NCBI GenBank assembly: GCA_030646035.1
Contig: JAUSMY010000030.1
Span: 172,434 to 236,433, forward strand
Length of the DNA stretch: 64,000 bases
Reading direction: 5' to 3'
From: Thermodesulfovibrionia bacterium
GTDB lineage: Bacteria; Nitrospirota; Thermodesulfovibrionia; UBA6902
Shown here: in pieces, positions 26,655 to 36,090 of the stretch
Position numbering within the stretch: the stretch's first letter is position 1
Layout of the letters: every line of letters begins with the position of its first letter
Notes under the pieces: model-generated
Databases searched by the model: none
What the model was told of the DNA's origin: nothing
The model's input: only the letters and a program-made list of their open reading frames with translations
Translations under genes and position numbers: made by a program

Positions 26655-28169
26655 ATGAAAAACATATTTACAAAGATACATCACATGAAAAATAATCAGG
26701 CATCTATCGGCTATACGCTGACATTGATAAGCTTCTGGAGCATATTAATCATCGGATTGGCGGCATGGAATATTTACAATATAAAACAGGCGGCGAATAA
26801 TGAAGCGCTCATTATGGCGCGTGCCGTATTTGACGGGGACCTGCAGTACCGCCGCTGGAACTCAAACCATGGCGGTGTATATGTCCCTGTTACAGAAAAG
26901 ACTCAGCCGAACCCGTACCTGAGCCATGTCCCAAACAGAGACCTCACGACATCAGACGACATGAAGTTCACTTTGATAAACCCTGCTTACATGACACGCC
27001 AGGTGAACGAGCTGATGAAAGAGGCAGGCATCAGCCGCCGCGGGCATATAACAAGCCTCAACCCGCTGCGGCCTGAGAACAGTCCCGACCCGTGGGAGGC
27101 ACTGGCGCTTAAAGAGTTTGAGAAGGGAGTAAAAGAAGTAAGCTCTATTGAAAAAATAGAGAACGGGGAAGACTACATGCGCATGATGCGGCCCACGATA
27201 ACCGAAGAGCGGTGCCTCAAATGCCACGTGGCGCAGGGCTATAAAGTTGGAGACGTCAGGGGAGGTATAAGCGTTTCGGTTCTCATGTCGCCCCAATTGG
27301 AAAAAGCAAATAAAGAGATCACCTCCATATCAACAGGTTACGGAGTGATATGGATCCTCGGATTAGCAGGGCTCATAATGGGGTGGATGCAGCAGAAGAG
27401 GCTTTTTAATAAACTGGAAACAAGCAACAAAGAACTCCTTGGGATAAACAGCGATTATGAGCAGCTCCTCTCTGTCACGATCCATGACCTGCGTTCGCCT
27501 ATCGTAAACATACAGGGCTACAGCTCTGAGCTGAAAAGTTCAATGCATGAACTCAGGGCAGAACTGCAAGGCAGAGAAATAACTGCTGACATAAAGGAAA
27601 AGGCCCTCTCGATCATAGACAGAACAATAGACGAAGAGTTGAGGTTGATCACCTCTAACACACAAAAAATAGACGCGCTGCATAACGGCGTCATACGATT
27701 TTTGAGTTTAAGAATAACCGAACTTATTATGGAAGAGATAGAGATGAACGCGCTGATGTCCGGCATCACAGACAGCCTGAGATCAACGGTTCATAGAACC
27801 GGAGCAAGGATCGAAATATCAGCCCTGCCCTGCTGCACCGCTGACAGGGATATGATGATGCAGGTATTCACACATCTCATAAGAAATGCTCTAAAATACC
27901 TCCGGCCTGAGCATCCCGGCATAATCAGGGTTTCAGGATACAAAGAGGACAAGCATTCCATATATTGCGTGGAAGACAACGGCATAGGAATATCTCCTGA
28001 GTACCATAAGGATATATTTGAGATATTCCATAAGCTGGATGTGACAGTAAACGGAATAGGCCTCGGGCTCACTATCGTCAAGAGGATAGTGGAGAGGCAT
28101 GGCGGGAAGGTATGGGTGGAGTCAGAAGTTGGCAAGGGGAGCAGGTTTTATGTGAGTCTGCCGGTATGA
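26655..28169 (+). CDS. Haem-binding DUF3365 (Tll0287-like) histidine kinase
   Basis: A 504-residue membrane kinase. A first span (about 17-37) is followed by a periplasmic DUF3365/Tll0287-like domain with [30 protein letters not shown] and c-type haem motif CLKCH at residues 187-191. A second span (about 225-243) leads directly, without PAS or HAMP, to a short coiled region and the kinase core. His277 lies in [11 protein letters not shown], with N box [11 protein letters not shown]1 EDNGIGIS and G2 [12 protein letters not shown]. Its core is the most diverged of the local set (for example IHD instead of SHD). I chose ATG 26655, with AAAGG 9 bases upstream, over a TTG at 26634. Haem-based redox or gas sensing is the likely input. 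Confidence 0.88.
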   Translation: MKNIFTKIHHMKNNQASIGYTLTLISFWSILIIGLAAWNIYNIKQAANNEALIMARAVFDGDLQYRRWNSNHGGVYVPVTEKTQPNPYLSHVPNRDLTTSDDMKFTLINPAYMTRQVNELMKEAGISRRGHITSLNPLRPENSPDPWEALALKEFEKGVKEVSSIEKIENGEDYMRMMRPTITEERCLKCHVAQGYKVGDVRGGISVSVLMSPQLEKANKEITSISTGYGVIWILGLAGLIMGWMQQKRLFNKLETSNKELLGINSDYEQLLSVTIHDLRSPIVNIQGYSSELKSSMHELRAELQGREITADIKEKALSIIDRTIDEELRLITSNTQKIDALHNGVIRFLSLRITELIMEEIEMNALMSGITDSLRSTVHRTGARIEISALPCCTADRDMMMQVFTHLIRNALKYLRPEHPGIIRVSGYKEDKHSIYCVEDNGIGISPEYHKDIFEIFHKLDVTVNGIGLGLTIVKRIVERHGGKVWVESEVGKGSRFYVSLPV

Positions 28170-28176
28170 AAAAATA

Positions 28177-28266
28177 AACACACCCCTTAATCCCCTCTTT
28201 TTAGAGGGGAGATAAAAAAAGCATTACAGTTTTTCCCCTCTAAAAAGAGGGGTGCAGGGGTGTGTT
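28177..28266. repeat. AACACACCCC palindromic element, copy 4
   Basis: A 90-bp near-palindrome bounded by AACACACCCC (28177-28186) and GGGGTGTGTT (28257-28266), same orientation as copies 2 and 3 and very similar to copy 3. The following GAAACGTTAGAGGGGAAAC is shared with copy 2's flank and includes the ribosome site for the next kinase. Confidence 0.85.
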
Positions 28267-28289
28267 GAAACGTTAGAGGGGAAACAATT

Positions 28290-30731
28290 ATGGATTTAAA
28301 GCAATTTTCTATTGGAAAGAACTCTCTGGCCAGACAGGCGCTGACCGGGATGGCATTGCGCATCACAGTGATCATCATCATTGCCACCGGCGTGAGCTAC
28401 TGGCACATGCAGAACACCCTGCGCGCCTCCATACTGCAAAACCTGGAGAACTACGCTGATATGCGCGGCAAGGCGGAGAGCGAACAGTTCCTGCTGGCTG
28501 AACGCCAGACCATTATGGTGCGCGATGAGTTCCTGCGCCGGCTGCAGGAGATGGGCGATTATGATCCAAAGGATGAGTTCGACCGGATCTTTGTTCGCGA
28601 GGCTGACGGCCTGATCCGGGTGCGTCCCGAGATCAATGACCACAGGCATCATGCCACCGCTTATCTGCGCCATGATGTCCTTTTGACGCCGGACCTGCGC
28701 AGGCGCTTTTACATCGGCTGGCAGCTCATGGACCAGTGGGGGCCGATGCTGGTAAACCGTTTTTTCAGCGGCTTTATGAATATGCCGGAACAGCTTTCTA
28801 TCAACTTCTGCCCAAAAGCCGACTGGGGAAGATCAGCAACCCGCGACCTGGACATCACCATCTATGAGACGGTCTGGCGGTCGACGATCGAAAAGAATCC
28901 TCAGCGCCTGACCTTCTGGACAACGGTATACTATGATCCGGGCGCAGATGAGTGGATGGTCTCCTGCGTGACTCCGGGCGACTATCACGGGAAGTGGGTG
29001 GCCACAGGAGGACAGGATGTATCGATAAATGACTTGATCAAGCGAACGACTGCTGACCCTGTTGAGAAGGGCGCGTGGAACTTTATCGTTGATGCGCAGG
29101 CCAACCTTATAGCTCACCCGAACCTGACCGGGCAGATAGCCAAGGCAGGCGGGAACCTGCAGGTCAATGAACTCGGAGACGCCCGATTGACTGCGATGGT
29201 AAATGCGGTCCTGGCCAAAGGCGACGATCACAGCCACACCCTCGAACTGCCGGACATAGATGTCATTTTGGGGATCACACGGATAGATGGGCCGGGCTGG
29301 TATTTTGTCACCGTCTATCCGCGGCAGTTGCTGACGGCACAAGCGCTCTCAACAGCAGGCATCTTTTTGGCTATAGGCTTTTGCACATTGCTTCTTGCAC
29401 TGGCAATCATGGCAGCTATATTGCGCCGCAGGATCACCGTACCGATCGCCCGTGTGGTCTCGGTGACAGAACAGATCAGTCTCGGCGATTTCAGCGTCCG
29501 GCTTGAACCGCAAGATAATAATGAGCTGGGACTTCTTGCCACATCTGTCAATCGAATGGCAATGGCAGTTGGTGAACGTGATGCTGCCCTGAAGGGACAG
29601 TTCAATGAGGTCAGGAAGATCGAGGAACGCTTCCGCACCCTGGTGAACACCATCCCTGACCTGATCTGGTTGAAAGATGCGGACGGCGTCTTTATAGCCT
29701 GCAACCATATGTTCGAGAATCTTTTCGGCGCAAGGGAAGCTGACATTATCGGCAAGACCGACTATGATTTTGTGAACAGAGAGCTGGCAGACTTCTTTCG
29801 CGAACACGACCGCAAGGCCATGGCAGCTGGCAAGTCCAGCAGCAATGAGGAATGGCTCACTTTTGCTGACAATGGCTACCATGGACTGTTTGACACCATC
29901 AAGACCCCGATGTACGATGCAGAGGGTGCTCTCATCGGGGTGCTCGGCATTGCCCGCGACATCACCGAGCGCAAGAAGGCGGTGGAGGAGATGGAGGGCC
30001 TTAACAAAGAACTTGAGCAGATCATATATGCCGCATCGCATGACCTTAAGACCCCTCTTGTCAATATTAATGGTTACAGCAGGGAACTGAAGAGTACATT
30101 GGATGATATAACGAGGATTATAGAGAGAGATGGGGTATCGTCCAGGATCGGGGAAGAGGTATTGCCGCTTATTAATGAATTACCTGATTCGTTTCGTTTT
30201 ATCAGCACAAGCGTGGTAAGGATGGACGCTCTTTTGAACGGGCTTTTGGCGTTTTCGCGATCCGGCAGGGCCGAGTTGAAGAAAGTAGATATAGACATGA
30301 ATGTGCTGATAAATGAGATAGCATGCAACCTTAATTACAGACTGAAAGATGCAGGCGCAAGCCTTGAAGTGGCTGACCTGCCTGGATGCAATGGGGACAG
30401 GGAGCAGATAAGCCGGATCTTTTTAAACCTTATGGAAAACGCGGTTAAATATCTTGACCCTGCGCGCAGAGGTGAGATAAAGGTCACAGGATATAAGAAA
30501 GATAACCTCTCTGTTTATTGCGTAGAGGACAACGGCATAGGAATCCCAGCAGCATATCAGAAACAGATATTCCATATATTCCATCAGCTTGACCCTTCAA
30601 AGGCAGGAGAGGGGCTGGGGCTTGCTATAGTGCAGAGGATGGCGGAGAGGCACGGCGGGAAGGTATGGCTTGAGTCTGAGGCAGACAAGGGGAGCAGGTT
30701 TTATGTGGAGCTTCCGGGTATAACTAAATGA
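28290..30731 (+). CDS. dCache-HAMP-PAS sensor histidine kinase
   Basis: An 813-residue membrane kinase. Spans at about 19-38 and 353-377 (FLAIGFCTLLLALAIMAAI) enclose a roughly 310-residue periplasmic region that looks like a double Cache ligand sensor (TVYYDPGADEWMVSCVTPGDY, NFIVDAQANLIAHPN, GPGWYFVTVYP). HAMP (about 378-430), a PAS domain (about 444-560; TIPDLIWLKDADGVFIACN) and the kinase core follow, with His584 in [11 protein letters not shown]1 EDNGIGIP and G2 [12 protein letters not shown] for residues 1-565 is clearly GC-richer and uses CGC/CTG codons, while the core returns to local style, indicating that a foreign sensor half was joined to a local kinase half. Its stop overlaps the next start as ATGA. 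GAGGGG lies upstream of ATG 28290. Confidence 0.9.
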   Translation: MDLKQFSIGKNSLARQALTGMALRITVIIIIATGVSYWHMQNTLRASILQNLENYADMRGKAESEQFLLAERQTIMVRDEFLRRLQEMGDYDPKDEFDRIFVREADGLIRVRPEINDHRHHATAYLRHDVLLTPDLRRRFYIGWQLMDQWGPMLVNRFFSGFMNMPEQLSINFCPKADWGRSATRDLDITIYETVWRSTIEKNPQRLTFWTTVYYDPGADEWMVSCVTPGDYHGKWVATGGQDVSINDLIKRTTADPVEKGAWNFIVDAQANLIAHPNLTGQIAKAGGNLQVNELGDARLTAMVNAVLAKGDDHSHTLELPDIDVILGITRIDGPGWYFVTVYPRQLLTAQALSTAGIFLAIGFCTLLLALAIMAAILRRRITVPIARVVSVTEQISLGDFSVRLEPQDNNELGLLATSVNRMAMAVGERDAALKGQFNEVRKIEERFRTLVNTIPDLIWLKDADGVFIACNHMFENLFGAREADIIGKTDYDFVNRELADFFREHDRKAMAAGKSSSNEEWLTFADNGYHGLFDTIKTPMYDAEGALIGVLGIARDITERKKAVEEMEGLNKELEQIIYAASHDLKTPLVNINGYSRELKSTLDDITRIIERDGVSSRIGEEVLPLINELPDSFRFISTSVVRMDALLNGLLAFSRSGRAELKKVDIDMNVLINEIACNLNYRLKDAGASLEVADLPGCNGDREQISRIFLNLMENAVKYLDPARRGEIKVTGYKKDNLSVYCVEDNGIGIPAAYQKQIFHIFHQLDPSKAGEGLGLAIVQRMAERHGGKVWLESEADKGSRFYVELPGITK

Positions 30732-33556
30732 CTAAAAAACAATCCACACAGGAATTAAAAAACAACAGCGTTTTATCCATCCTCATAATAATATGCGGGA
30801 TGATCACTGCGTGCCTGGGCATAGCCGCACTTGTCGGATGGCTTGCGGGACTGCCTATGCTCACCACCTTCTGGCCCGGTATGATACCCATGGCCCCGAG
30901 CACGGCACTCTTATTCCTTTTATACGGAACAGGCGTGATATTATTTGCCCGCCGTCCGCTCACGGCTGCATACCGCATAGCTTTATTAATAGGGGTTGTG
31001 GGAGCGCTTGCGGGAGGTTTCTTCTTTGCCATCTCTCTGATGGGTACGCATTCCACGATAGAGCATCTCGGCATAGATATCTCGGGGATGGTGAATGGAG
31101 TTCCGGTCGGGCATATGTCTCCGCTGACCGCCTTCTGTTTTATACTTTCCGGCCTTGCGTTTTTATCGTTTCTCCTGTTTTCAGGCCGGCCCTATTATTC
31201 ATCCATGACTTTCGGGCTCGCATTTCTTACAGTCCTGATGAGCTGCTCCCTGCTTCTCGCCTATCTTCTCGGAGAGCCTTTTCTTTACGGGGGCGGATTC
31301 ATTCCTCCGGCTCTGCCCACATCGCTGGCATTTTTCTCTCTCGGCACAGGCCTTCTCCTGTCCTCATGGCAGAGGACATTTTCAGGCGGCGAGACGCCGG
31401 ATGCCTCCGGCATGCGGGCGTCGTATGTGCTTGTCCTGATCTTTCTATTTCTGGCTGTCGGCATTCTCACGGCCGGTTATCTCTATTTCCGCAGTCACGA
31501 AAAGCATTATCTGGATAAGGTGGATCAGGAGCTTTCCACCATTAAAGAGCTTAAGGTTAGTCAGATAGTGACATGGCGTGAAGAGCGGATCAGAGATGTC
31601 ATTATCATATCGGACAGTGAGGCTATCATTAAAAATATCAGCCGGTTCATGGAGAATGAAAAGGATCTCAAATTGAGGTCTGAAACTCTGAAGCTCATGA
31701 GCGATCTGGTTAAATACTACTCTTATGAAAGGGCGATGTTATTTAACACGGCGGGAAGGCTGATGCTGTGGTCAGGGGCAATTCCTGAAGATGCGGAAGG
31801 ACATGCGAAGGCATATATCGCTGATGCGATGCGAAATGAGAAGGTTGATTTCATAGACCTTCACAAAGGCGAAACAGCAGCTGATATACACTTCGGTCTT
31901 TCTGTTCCTCTGTTTTTAGAGGCAGATAAAGAGAGGCATCTTATCGGGGTACTCATCCTACACATTGACCCATTTAAATTTTTATATCCTTTGATCCAGT
32001 CCTGGCCGACGCCGAGCAGCTCAGGAGAGACACTGCTTGTCAGGCGCGAGGGGGATGAAGTCCTGTTCATTAACGAACTCAGGCACCGCAGGGATACGGC
32101 TTTCTCCCTTCGCTTCCCTCTCACTAAAAAAGAGCTGCCTGCGGCGATGGCGGTGTCAGGCATAACCGGGATTATCGAGGGCATTGACTACAGAGGTATG
32201 CCTGTCATAGCGTCAATAGGGGCGATTCCAGGTTCCCCGTGGTTTATCGTTTCAAAGATGGATAAGAATGAGATTTACGCCCCGATGAGGGAGAGTCTGT
32301 GGACGGTGGTCACTCTCATAAGCCTCATGATACTCGGCTCAAGTTTGGGGATCGGCCTGATATGGCGTCAGCAGAGGATCCTGCATTACCGCCGGCTGTT
32401 AGATACAGAGATGCAGTTTAATGAAGAGCGCAAACATAAGGAGCAATTACTCTTAGAAAGCAAAGCGCGTCTGGAAAGATCGCAGGAGATCGCGCATCTC
32501 GGAAGCTGGGAGCTTGATATTGTCAATAATACCCTTACATGGTCTGATGAGGTCTATCGTATTTTCGGACTGCAGCCGCAGGAATTCCGCGCAACTTATG
32601 AAGCATTTCTTGAAGCGGTGCATCCTGATGACCGCAAAGCAGTGAATGAAGCTTATTCTAATTCGCTGAGTGAAGGAAGAGATACCTATGAGATCGAGCA
32701 CAGGGTCGTGCGGAAAACTACGGGAGAGATACGTTATGTCTATGAAAAATGCGAGCATATCAGGGACGCATCCGGCAAGATCATTCACTCTGCCGGAATG
32801 GTGCACGACATCACCGAGCGTAAAAAGGCCGAAGATGAATTGCAGCGCCATGTTGAAGAACTAAAAAGAAGCAACGAAGAACTCAAACAGTTTGCCTACA
32901 TCGCGTCACATGACCTTCAGGAGCCTTTGAGAATGATAGCGAGTTATATGCAGTTGATAGAAAGGCGGTATAAGGGAAAGCTTGATAAAGACGCGGATGA
33001 GTTTATCGCATTCGCTGTTGAGGGAGCGACCAGACTTCAGGAGATGATCACAGGGCTATTGCATTATTCACGGCTGGAGACAAGAGGCAAACCGCTTCTG
33101 GAAGTCAACTCTTCAGAGATACTTGGAACGGCGGTCTCAAATCTCAAGGTCTTGATCGAGGAGAGCGGCGCGCTTGTAACTTCCGACCGGCTTCCTGTTA
33201 TTAAAGCAGACGCAGTCCAGTTTGTTCAGGTCTTTCAGAATTTGATCGCCAATGCCATAAAGTTCAAAGGAGAAGCCAGTCCGCACATTCATGTATCAGC
33301 AGAACAGAAGGGCAGTGAATGGGTCTATTCGGTGCGGGACAACGGCATCGGCATTAGCGCTGAATACAATGACAGGATATTTAAGATATTTCAGAGGCTG
33401 CACGGCAGGGAATACCCCGGGGTCGGCATAGGGCTGTCGCTGTGCAGGCGCATTGTTGAAAGGCATGGAGGACGGATATGGTTTGAATCAGAAGTGGGGA
33501 AAGGGACGACATTTTATTTTACAATTCCAACAAAGGAGGAGAAGAAAAATGAATAA
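30728..33556 (+). CDS. Multi-span sensor PAS histidine kinase
   Basis: A 942-residue kinase. The first 260 residues form about seven membrane spans (for example [57 protein letters not shown]), a MASE-like integral sensor. An extracytoplasmic region (about 262-520) with [21 protein letters not shown] follows, another span (about 522-543), a PAS_3-type domain (about 585-690; [23 protein letters not shown]), and a conventional HisKA core with His728 in [11 protein letters not shown] box NLIANAIKF and G1 DNGIGIS. The core is of the phytochrome-like type and not closely related to the other local kinases. It overlaps its predecessor by 4 bp and the next receiver gene by 8 bp, so the receiver is its natural partner. 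Confidence 0.9.
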   Translation: MTKKQSTQELKNNSVLSILIIICGMITACLGIAALVGWLAGLPMLTTFWPGMIPMAPSTALLFLLYGTGVILFARRPLTAAYRIALLIGVVGALAGGFFFAISLMGTHSTIEHLGIDISGMVNGVPVGHMSPLTAFCFILSGLAFLSFLLFSGRPYYSSMTFGLAFLTVLMSCSLLLAYLLGEPFLYGGGFIPPALPTSLAFFSLGTGLLLSSWQRTFSGGETPDASGMRASYVLVLIFLFLAVGILTAGYLYFRSHEKHYLDKVDQELSTIKELKVSQIVTWREERIRDVIIISDSEAIIKNISRFMENEKDLKLRSETLKLMSDLVKYYSYERAMLFNTAGRLMLWSGAIPEDAEGHAKAYIADAMRNEKVDFIDLHKGETAADIHFGLSVPLFLEADKERHLIGVLILHIDPFKFLYPLIQSWPTPSSSGETLLVRREGDEVLFINELRHRRDTAFSLRFPLTKKELPAAMAVSGITGIIEGIDYRGMPVIASIGAIPGSPWFIVSKMDKNEIYAPMRESLWTVVTLISLMILGSSLGIGLIWRQQRILHYRRLLDTEMQFNEERKHKEQLLLESKARLERSQEIAHLGSWELDIVNNTLTWSDEVYRIFGLQPQEFRATYEAFLEAVHPDDRKAVNEAYSNSLSEGRDTYEIEHRVVRKTTGEIRYVYEKCEHIRDASGKIIHSAGMVHDITERKKAEDELQRHVEELKRSNEELKQFAYIASHDLQEPLRMIASYMQLIERRYKGKLDKDADEFIAFAVEGATRLQEMITGLLHYSRLETRGKPLLEVNSSEILGTAVSNLKVLIEESGALVTSDRLPVIKADAVQFVQVFQNLIANAIKFKGEASPHIHVSAEQKGSEWVYSVRDNGIGISAEYNDRIFKIFQRLHGREYPGVGIGLSLCRRIVERHGGRIWFESEVGKGTTFYFTIPTKEEKKNE

Positions 33557-34007
33557 TCAACATAATGGAAATCCGATTGATATCCTGCTCGTTGAGGACA
33601 ATCCGGGAGATGTGAGATTGACGCAGGAAGTTTTAAAAGAGGCAAAGGTCAAGAATGATCTGCACGTTGTTTGTGACGGAGTTGAGGCTATGGCATTTCT
33701 CCGCAAGGAAGGTATATACAAGAACGTTTCGAGGCCGGATCTGATCCTTCTGGACCTGAACCTGCCTAAGAAGACCGGGCATGAAGTTCTCGCGGAGATA
33801 AAGGCTGACGATGATTTAAAGCGAATACCTGTCGTGGTGCTGACTGTCTCAAGAGATGAAGAGGATATACTCAAGAGCTATAATTTATACGCAAACTGTT
33901 TCATAAACAAGCCTGTGGACCTGAATCAGTTCCTGAATGTCGTAAAGGCGATAGAGGATTTCTGGCTGACGATAGTGAGGCTACCGAACGGCACTGATAA
34001 ACAATGA
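33549..34007 (+). CDS. Single-domain response regulator (Rcp1-like)
   Basis: A 152-residue stand-alone receiver with no output domain. The acidic pocket is in LLVEDNPGD, the phospho-acceptor is Asp69 in [13 protein letters not shown], and the conserved lysine is in CFINKPVD. It resembles Rcp1/CheY-like partners of phytochrome-type kinases, matching the HisKA type of the gene before it. The start is ATG 33549, preceded by GGAGGAG (33535-33541) and overlapping the kinase stop by 8 bp; longer readings upstream would lie inside the kinase. The TGA stop overlaps the next gene's ATG (ATGA), so the kinase, this receiver and the hybrid kinase are translationally coupled. It probably passes phosphate onward or acts by protein contact. 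Confidence 0.93.
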   Translation: MNNQHNGNPIDILLVEDNPGDVRLTQEVLKEAKVKNDLHVVCDGVEAMAFLRKEGIYKNVSRPDLILLDLNLPKKTGHEVLAEIKADDDLKRIPVVVLTVSRDEEDILKSYNLYANCFINKPVDLNQFLNVVKAIEDFWLTIVRLPNGTDKQ

Positions 34008-35512
34008 ACGAAATGATCAGGATATTGTTGATTGAGGACAATCCCGGTGACGCACGCCTCATAGAGGAGATGCTGAAGGAGTCCGGCATTGAGTTTAAGC
34101 TGGAGTGTGTAACATCTTTATCATCCGGCATTGACGAGGTCAGGTTAGACGGGTTTAGTGTAATTCTTCTGGATCTCGGCCTGCCGGACAGCCAGGGACT
34201 TATCACTCTCACGAAACTGAATGATATCAGGCCGGAAGCTCCGGTTATCGTGCTTACCGGACTTGCTGATGAAGCGACAGGGATGCAGGCTATCAAAGAA
34301 GGCGCACAGGATTTTCTTGTCAAAGGACAGGTTGACCATAACCTGCTTTCGAGGTCAATAAAATATGCCATTGAGCGGGCGCATCTGGAAAAATCCGTCA
34401 ACGAGCAGACAAAACGGTTTGAAATATTTTTTGATACCTCAATAACCCTGTTGGCATTTTTTGACAAAGACTTCAATTTTATCCGCGTCAACAAGGCGTA
34501 TGCGGATGCAACGCAAAGAGAAATATCCGGATTTCCCGGGCATAACCATTTCGAGTTTTTCCCTTCGGACGCAAAGGCTATATTTGAAGATGTGGTCAGG
34601 ACTAAAACAGCATTTCAGACATTTGCCCGCCCTTTTAGCTATGCCGATCATCCTGATTGGGGAGTCACTTACTGGAACTGGACACTTGTGCCGATATTAG
34701 ACAATAACGGGGAAGTTGAATTCCTCGCCTTCTCTCTTGTTGACGTAACTAAGCAGAAAAAAGCGGAGCAGGATCGCGAACGCCTTAACAGAGAACTTGA
34801 ACAGATATTGTATGCAGCATCGCATGACCTCAAAACCCCTCTTGTCAATATTAACGGCTACACAGGTGAAGTGGAGAGATCCATAGAAAACATACTGAGC
34901 CTGATAGAGCGGGAAGATATATCTTCCGAGGCCAGGAAAGAGATAGCATCACTTGCAAAGGAATTCCCAGAGTCGTTTGGTTTTATAAGCACGAGCGTTT
35001 CACGGATGGACGCGCTTCTTAACGGGCTTTTGCAGTTTTCGCGTTCAGGCAGTGTTGATCTGAAGAAAGAAGCGATAGATATGAATATCCTGATAAGCGG
35101 GATAGTAAGCGATCTTAATTACAGGCTCAAAGAAGCAGGCGCGGATTTTGAAGTGGCCGACCTTCCGCAATGCACAGGAGACAGGGAACAGATAATCAGG
35201 ATCTTCACAAACCTTATTGAGAATGCTGTTAAGTATCTTGAGCCTGCGCGCAAAGGGAAGATAAAGGTAACCGGATGCATAAAAGATAACCTCTCTGTCT
35301 ATTGCGTAGAGGACAATGGGATCGGAATCGCCGTCGATCATCAGAAGCAGATATTCCACATATTCCATCAGCTTGACCCTGCGAAAGCCGGTGAGGGACT
35401 GGGGCTTGCGATAGTGCAGAGGATGGCTGAGAGGCATGGCGGCAAGGTATGGCTTGAGTCTGAGGCAGGAAAGGGTTCAAGGTTCTATGTGGCACTGCCT
35501 CAGAAACCGTGA
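34004..35512 (+). CDS. Receiver-PAS histidine kinase (REC at N-terminus)
   Basis: A cytosolic 502-residue protein. The N-terminal receiver (about 4-125) has LLIEDNPGD, phospho-acceptor Asp57 in [13 protein letters not shown] and conserved lysine in FLVKGQ. A PAS domain (about 138-255) with [17 protein letters not shown] follows. The kinase core has His274 in [15 protein letters not shown] box [11 protein letters not shown]1 EDNGIGIA and G2 [12 protein letters not shown]. Such REC-first kinases are controlled by phosphorylation from another kinase, here plausibly the gene two upstream. Its core is nearly the same as that of the dCache kinase at 28290 (shared [16 protein letters not shown]). 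It starts inside the previous stop (ATGA). No adjacent DNA-binding output gene is present. Confidence 0.92.
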   Translation: MNEMIRILLIEDNPGDARLIEEMLKESGIEFKLECVTSLSSGIDEVRLDGFSVILLDLGLPDSQGLITLTKLNDIRPEAPVIVLTGLADEATGMQAIKEGAQDFLVKGQVDHNLLSRSIKYAIERAHLEKSVNEQTKRFEIFFDTSITLLAFFDKDFNFIRVNKAYADATQREISGFPGHNHFEFFPSDAKAIFEDVVRTKTAFQTFARPFSYADHPDWGVTYWNWTLVPILDNNGEVEFLAFSLVDVTKQKKAEQDRERLNRELEQILYAASHDLKTPLVNINGYTGEVERSIENILSLIEREDISSEARKEIASLAKEFPESFGFISTSVSRMDALLNGLLQFSRSGSVDLKKEAIDMNILISGIVSDLNYRLKEAGADFEVADLPQCTGDREQIIRIFTNLIENAVKYLEPARKGKIKVTGCIKDNLSVYCVEDNGIGIAVDHQKQIFHIFHQLDPAKAGEGLGLAIVQRMAERHGGKVWLESEAGKGSRFYVALPQKP

Positions 35513-35542
35513 TATATTGAAGATGGAGAAGGGATTAAAATT

Positions 35543-35632
35543 AACACACCCCTGCACCCCTCTTATTAGAGGGGAAAAGCTGAAATGTCCTTTTTATCTC
35601 CCCTATAGAAAGAGGGGATTAAGGGGTGTGTT
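35543..35632. repeat. AACACACCCC palindromic element, copy 5
   Basis: A 90-bp near-palindrome bounded by AACACACCCC (35543-35552) and GGGGTGTGTT (35623-35632), in the orientation of copy 1. Two inner hairpins of the CCCCTCT/AGAGGGG type are present, the second slightly imperfect (CCCCTATAGAAAGAGGGG). It is the only large gap in the 28290-37486 stretch. Confidence 0.85.
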
Positions 35633-35649
35633 TTAATAAAGGATAACTT

Positions 35650-36090
35650 ATGAAAAATGACGCGATAATTCTTATAGCTGAAGATGATGAAGGGCATGCA
35701 GGCCTTCTGACAAAGAACTTCAGGCGTGCAGGTGTAAGGAACAAGACCATCCTCTTTAATGACGGAGAAGAGACCCTTAATTTTTTCTTTGGCAAAGGCA
35801 AAGGCCCGCATGTGCAGATGGGGTCTTCTTATGTCCTTATCCTTGATATAAGGATGCCCAAGGTCAACGGCATCGAAGTATTAAGGCTGCTCAAAGAGGA
35901 TGAAAAGCTCGGAGTCATCCCTGTGATAATGTTTACTACAACATTTGACTCAGCCACGGTCAGAAAGTGCCATGACCTCGGTTGTTCAAAGTACCTGATA
36001 AAGCCGACCGAATATGAGAAGTTCATTGAGACGATAAAACAGCTCGGCATACTTATAACCGCCATGGAGGTTCCTGTTATACATGCGTGA
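35650..36090 (+). CDS. Single-domain response regulator
   Basis: A 146-residue stand-alone receiver. The acidic pocket is in ILIAEDDEGH, the phospho-acceptor is Asp66 in LILDIRMPKVNG, the Thr position is in MFTTTFD, and the conserved lysine is in YLIKPTEYEKF. It is of the Rcp1-like group with an extended loop before beta 3. AAAGGA precedes ATG 35650. Its 3' end overlaps the next gene, a REC-GAF-GGDEF protein, by 8 bp, so they are co-translated. It may act as a phosphate sink or shuttle between the kinases and the cyclase receiver. Confidence 0.92.
   Translation: MKNDAIILIAEDDEGHAGLLTKNFRRAGVRNKTILFNDGEETLNFFFGKGKGPHVQMGSSYVLILDIRMPKVNGIEVLRLLKEDEKLGVIPVIMFTTTFDSATVRKCHDLGCSKYLIKPTEYEKFIETIKQLGILITAMEVPVIHA

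Noticed and set aside
19980-28266. Repeated elements considered as a CRISPR array
   Set aside because: Copies are about 2-8 kb apart, palindromic and in both orientations, with whole genes between them; there are no regular spacers and no cas genes.
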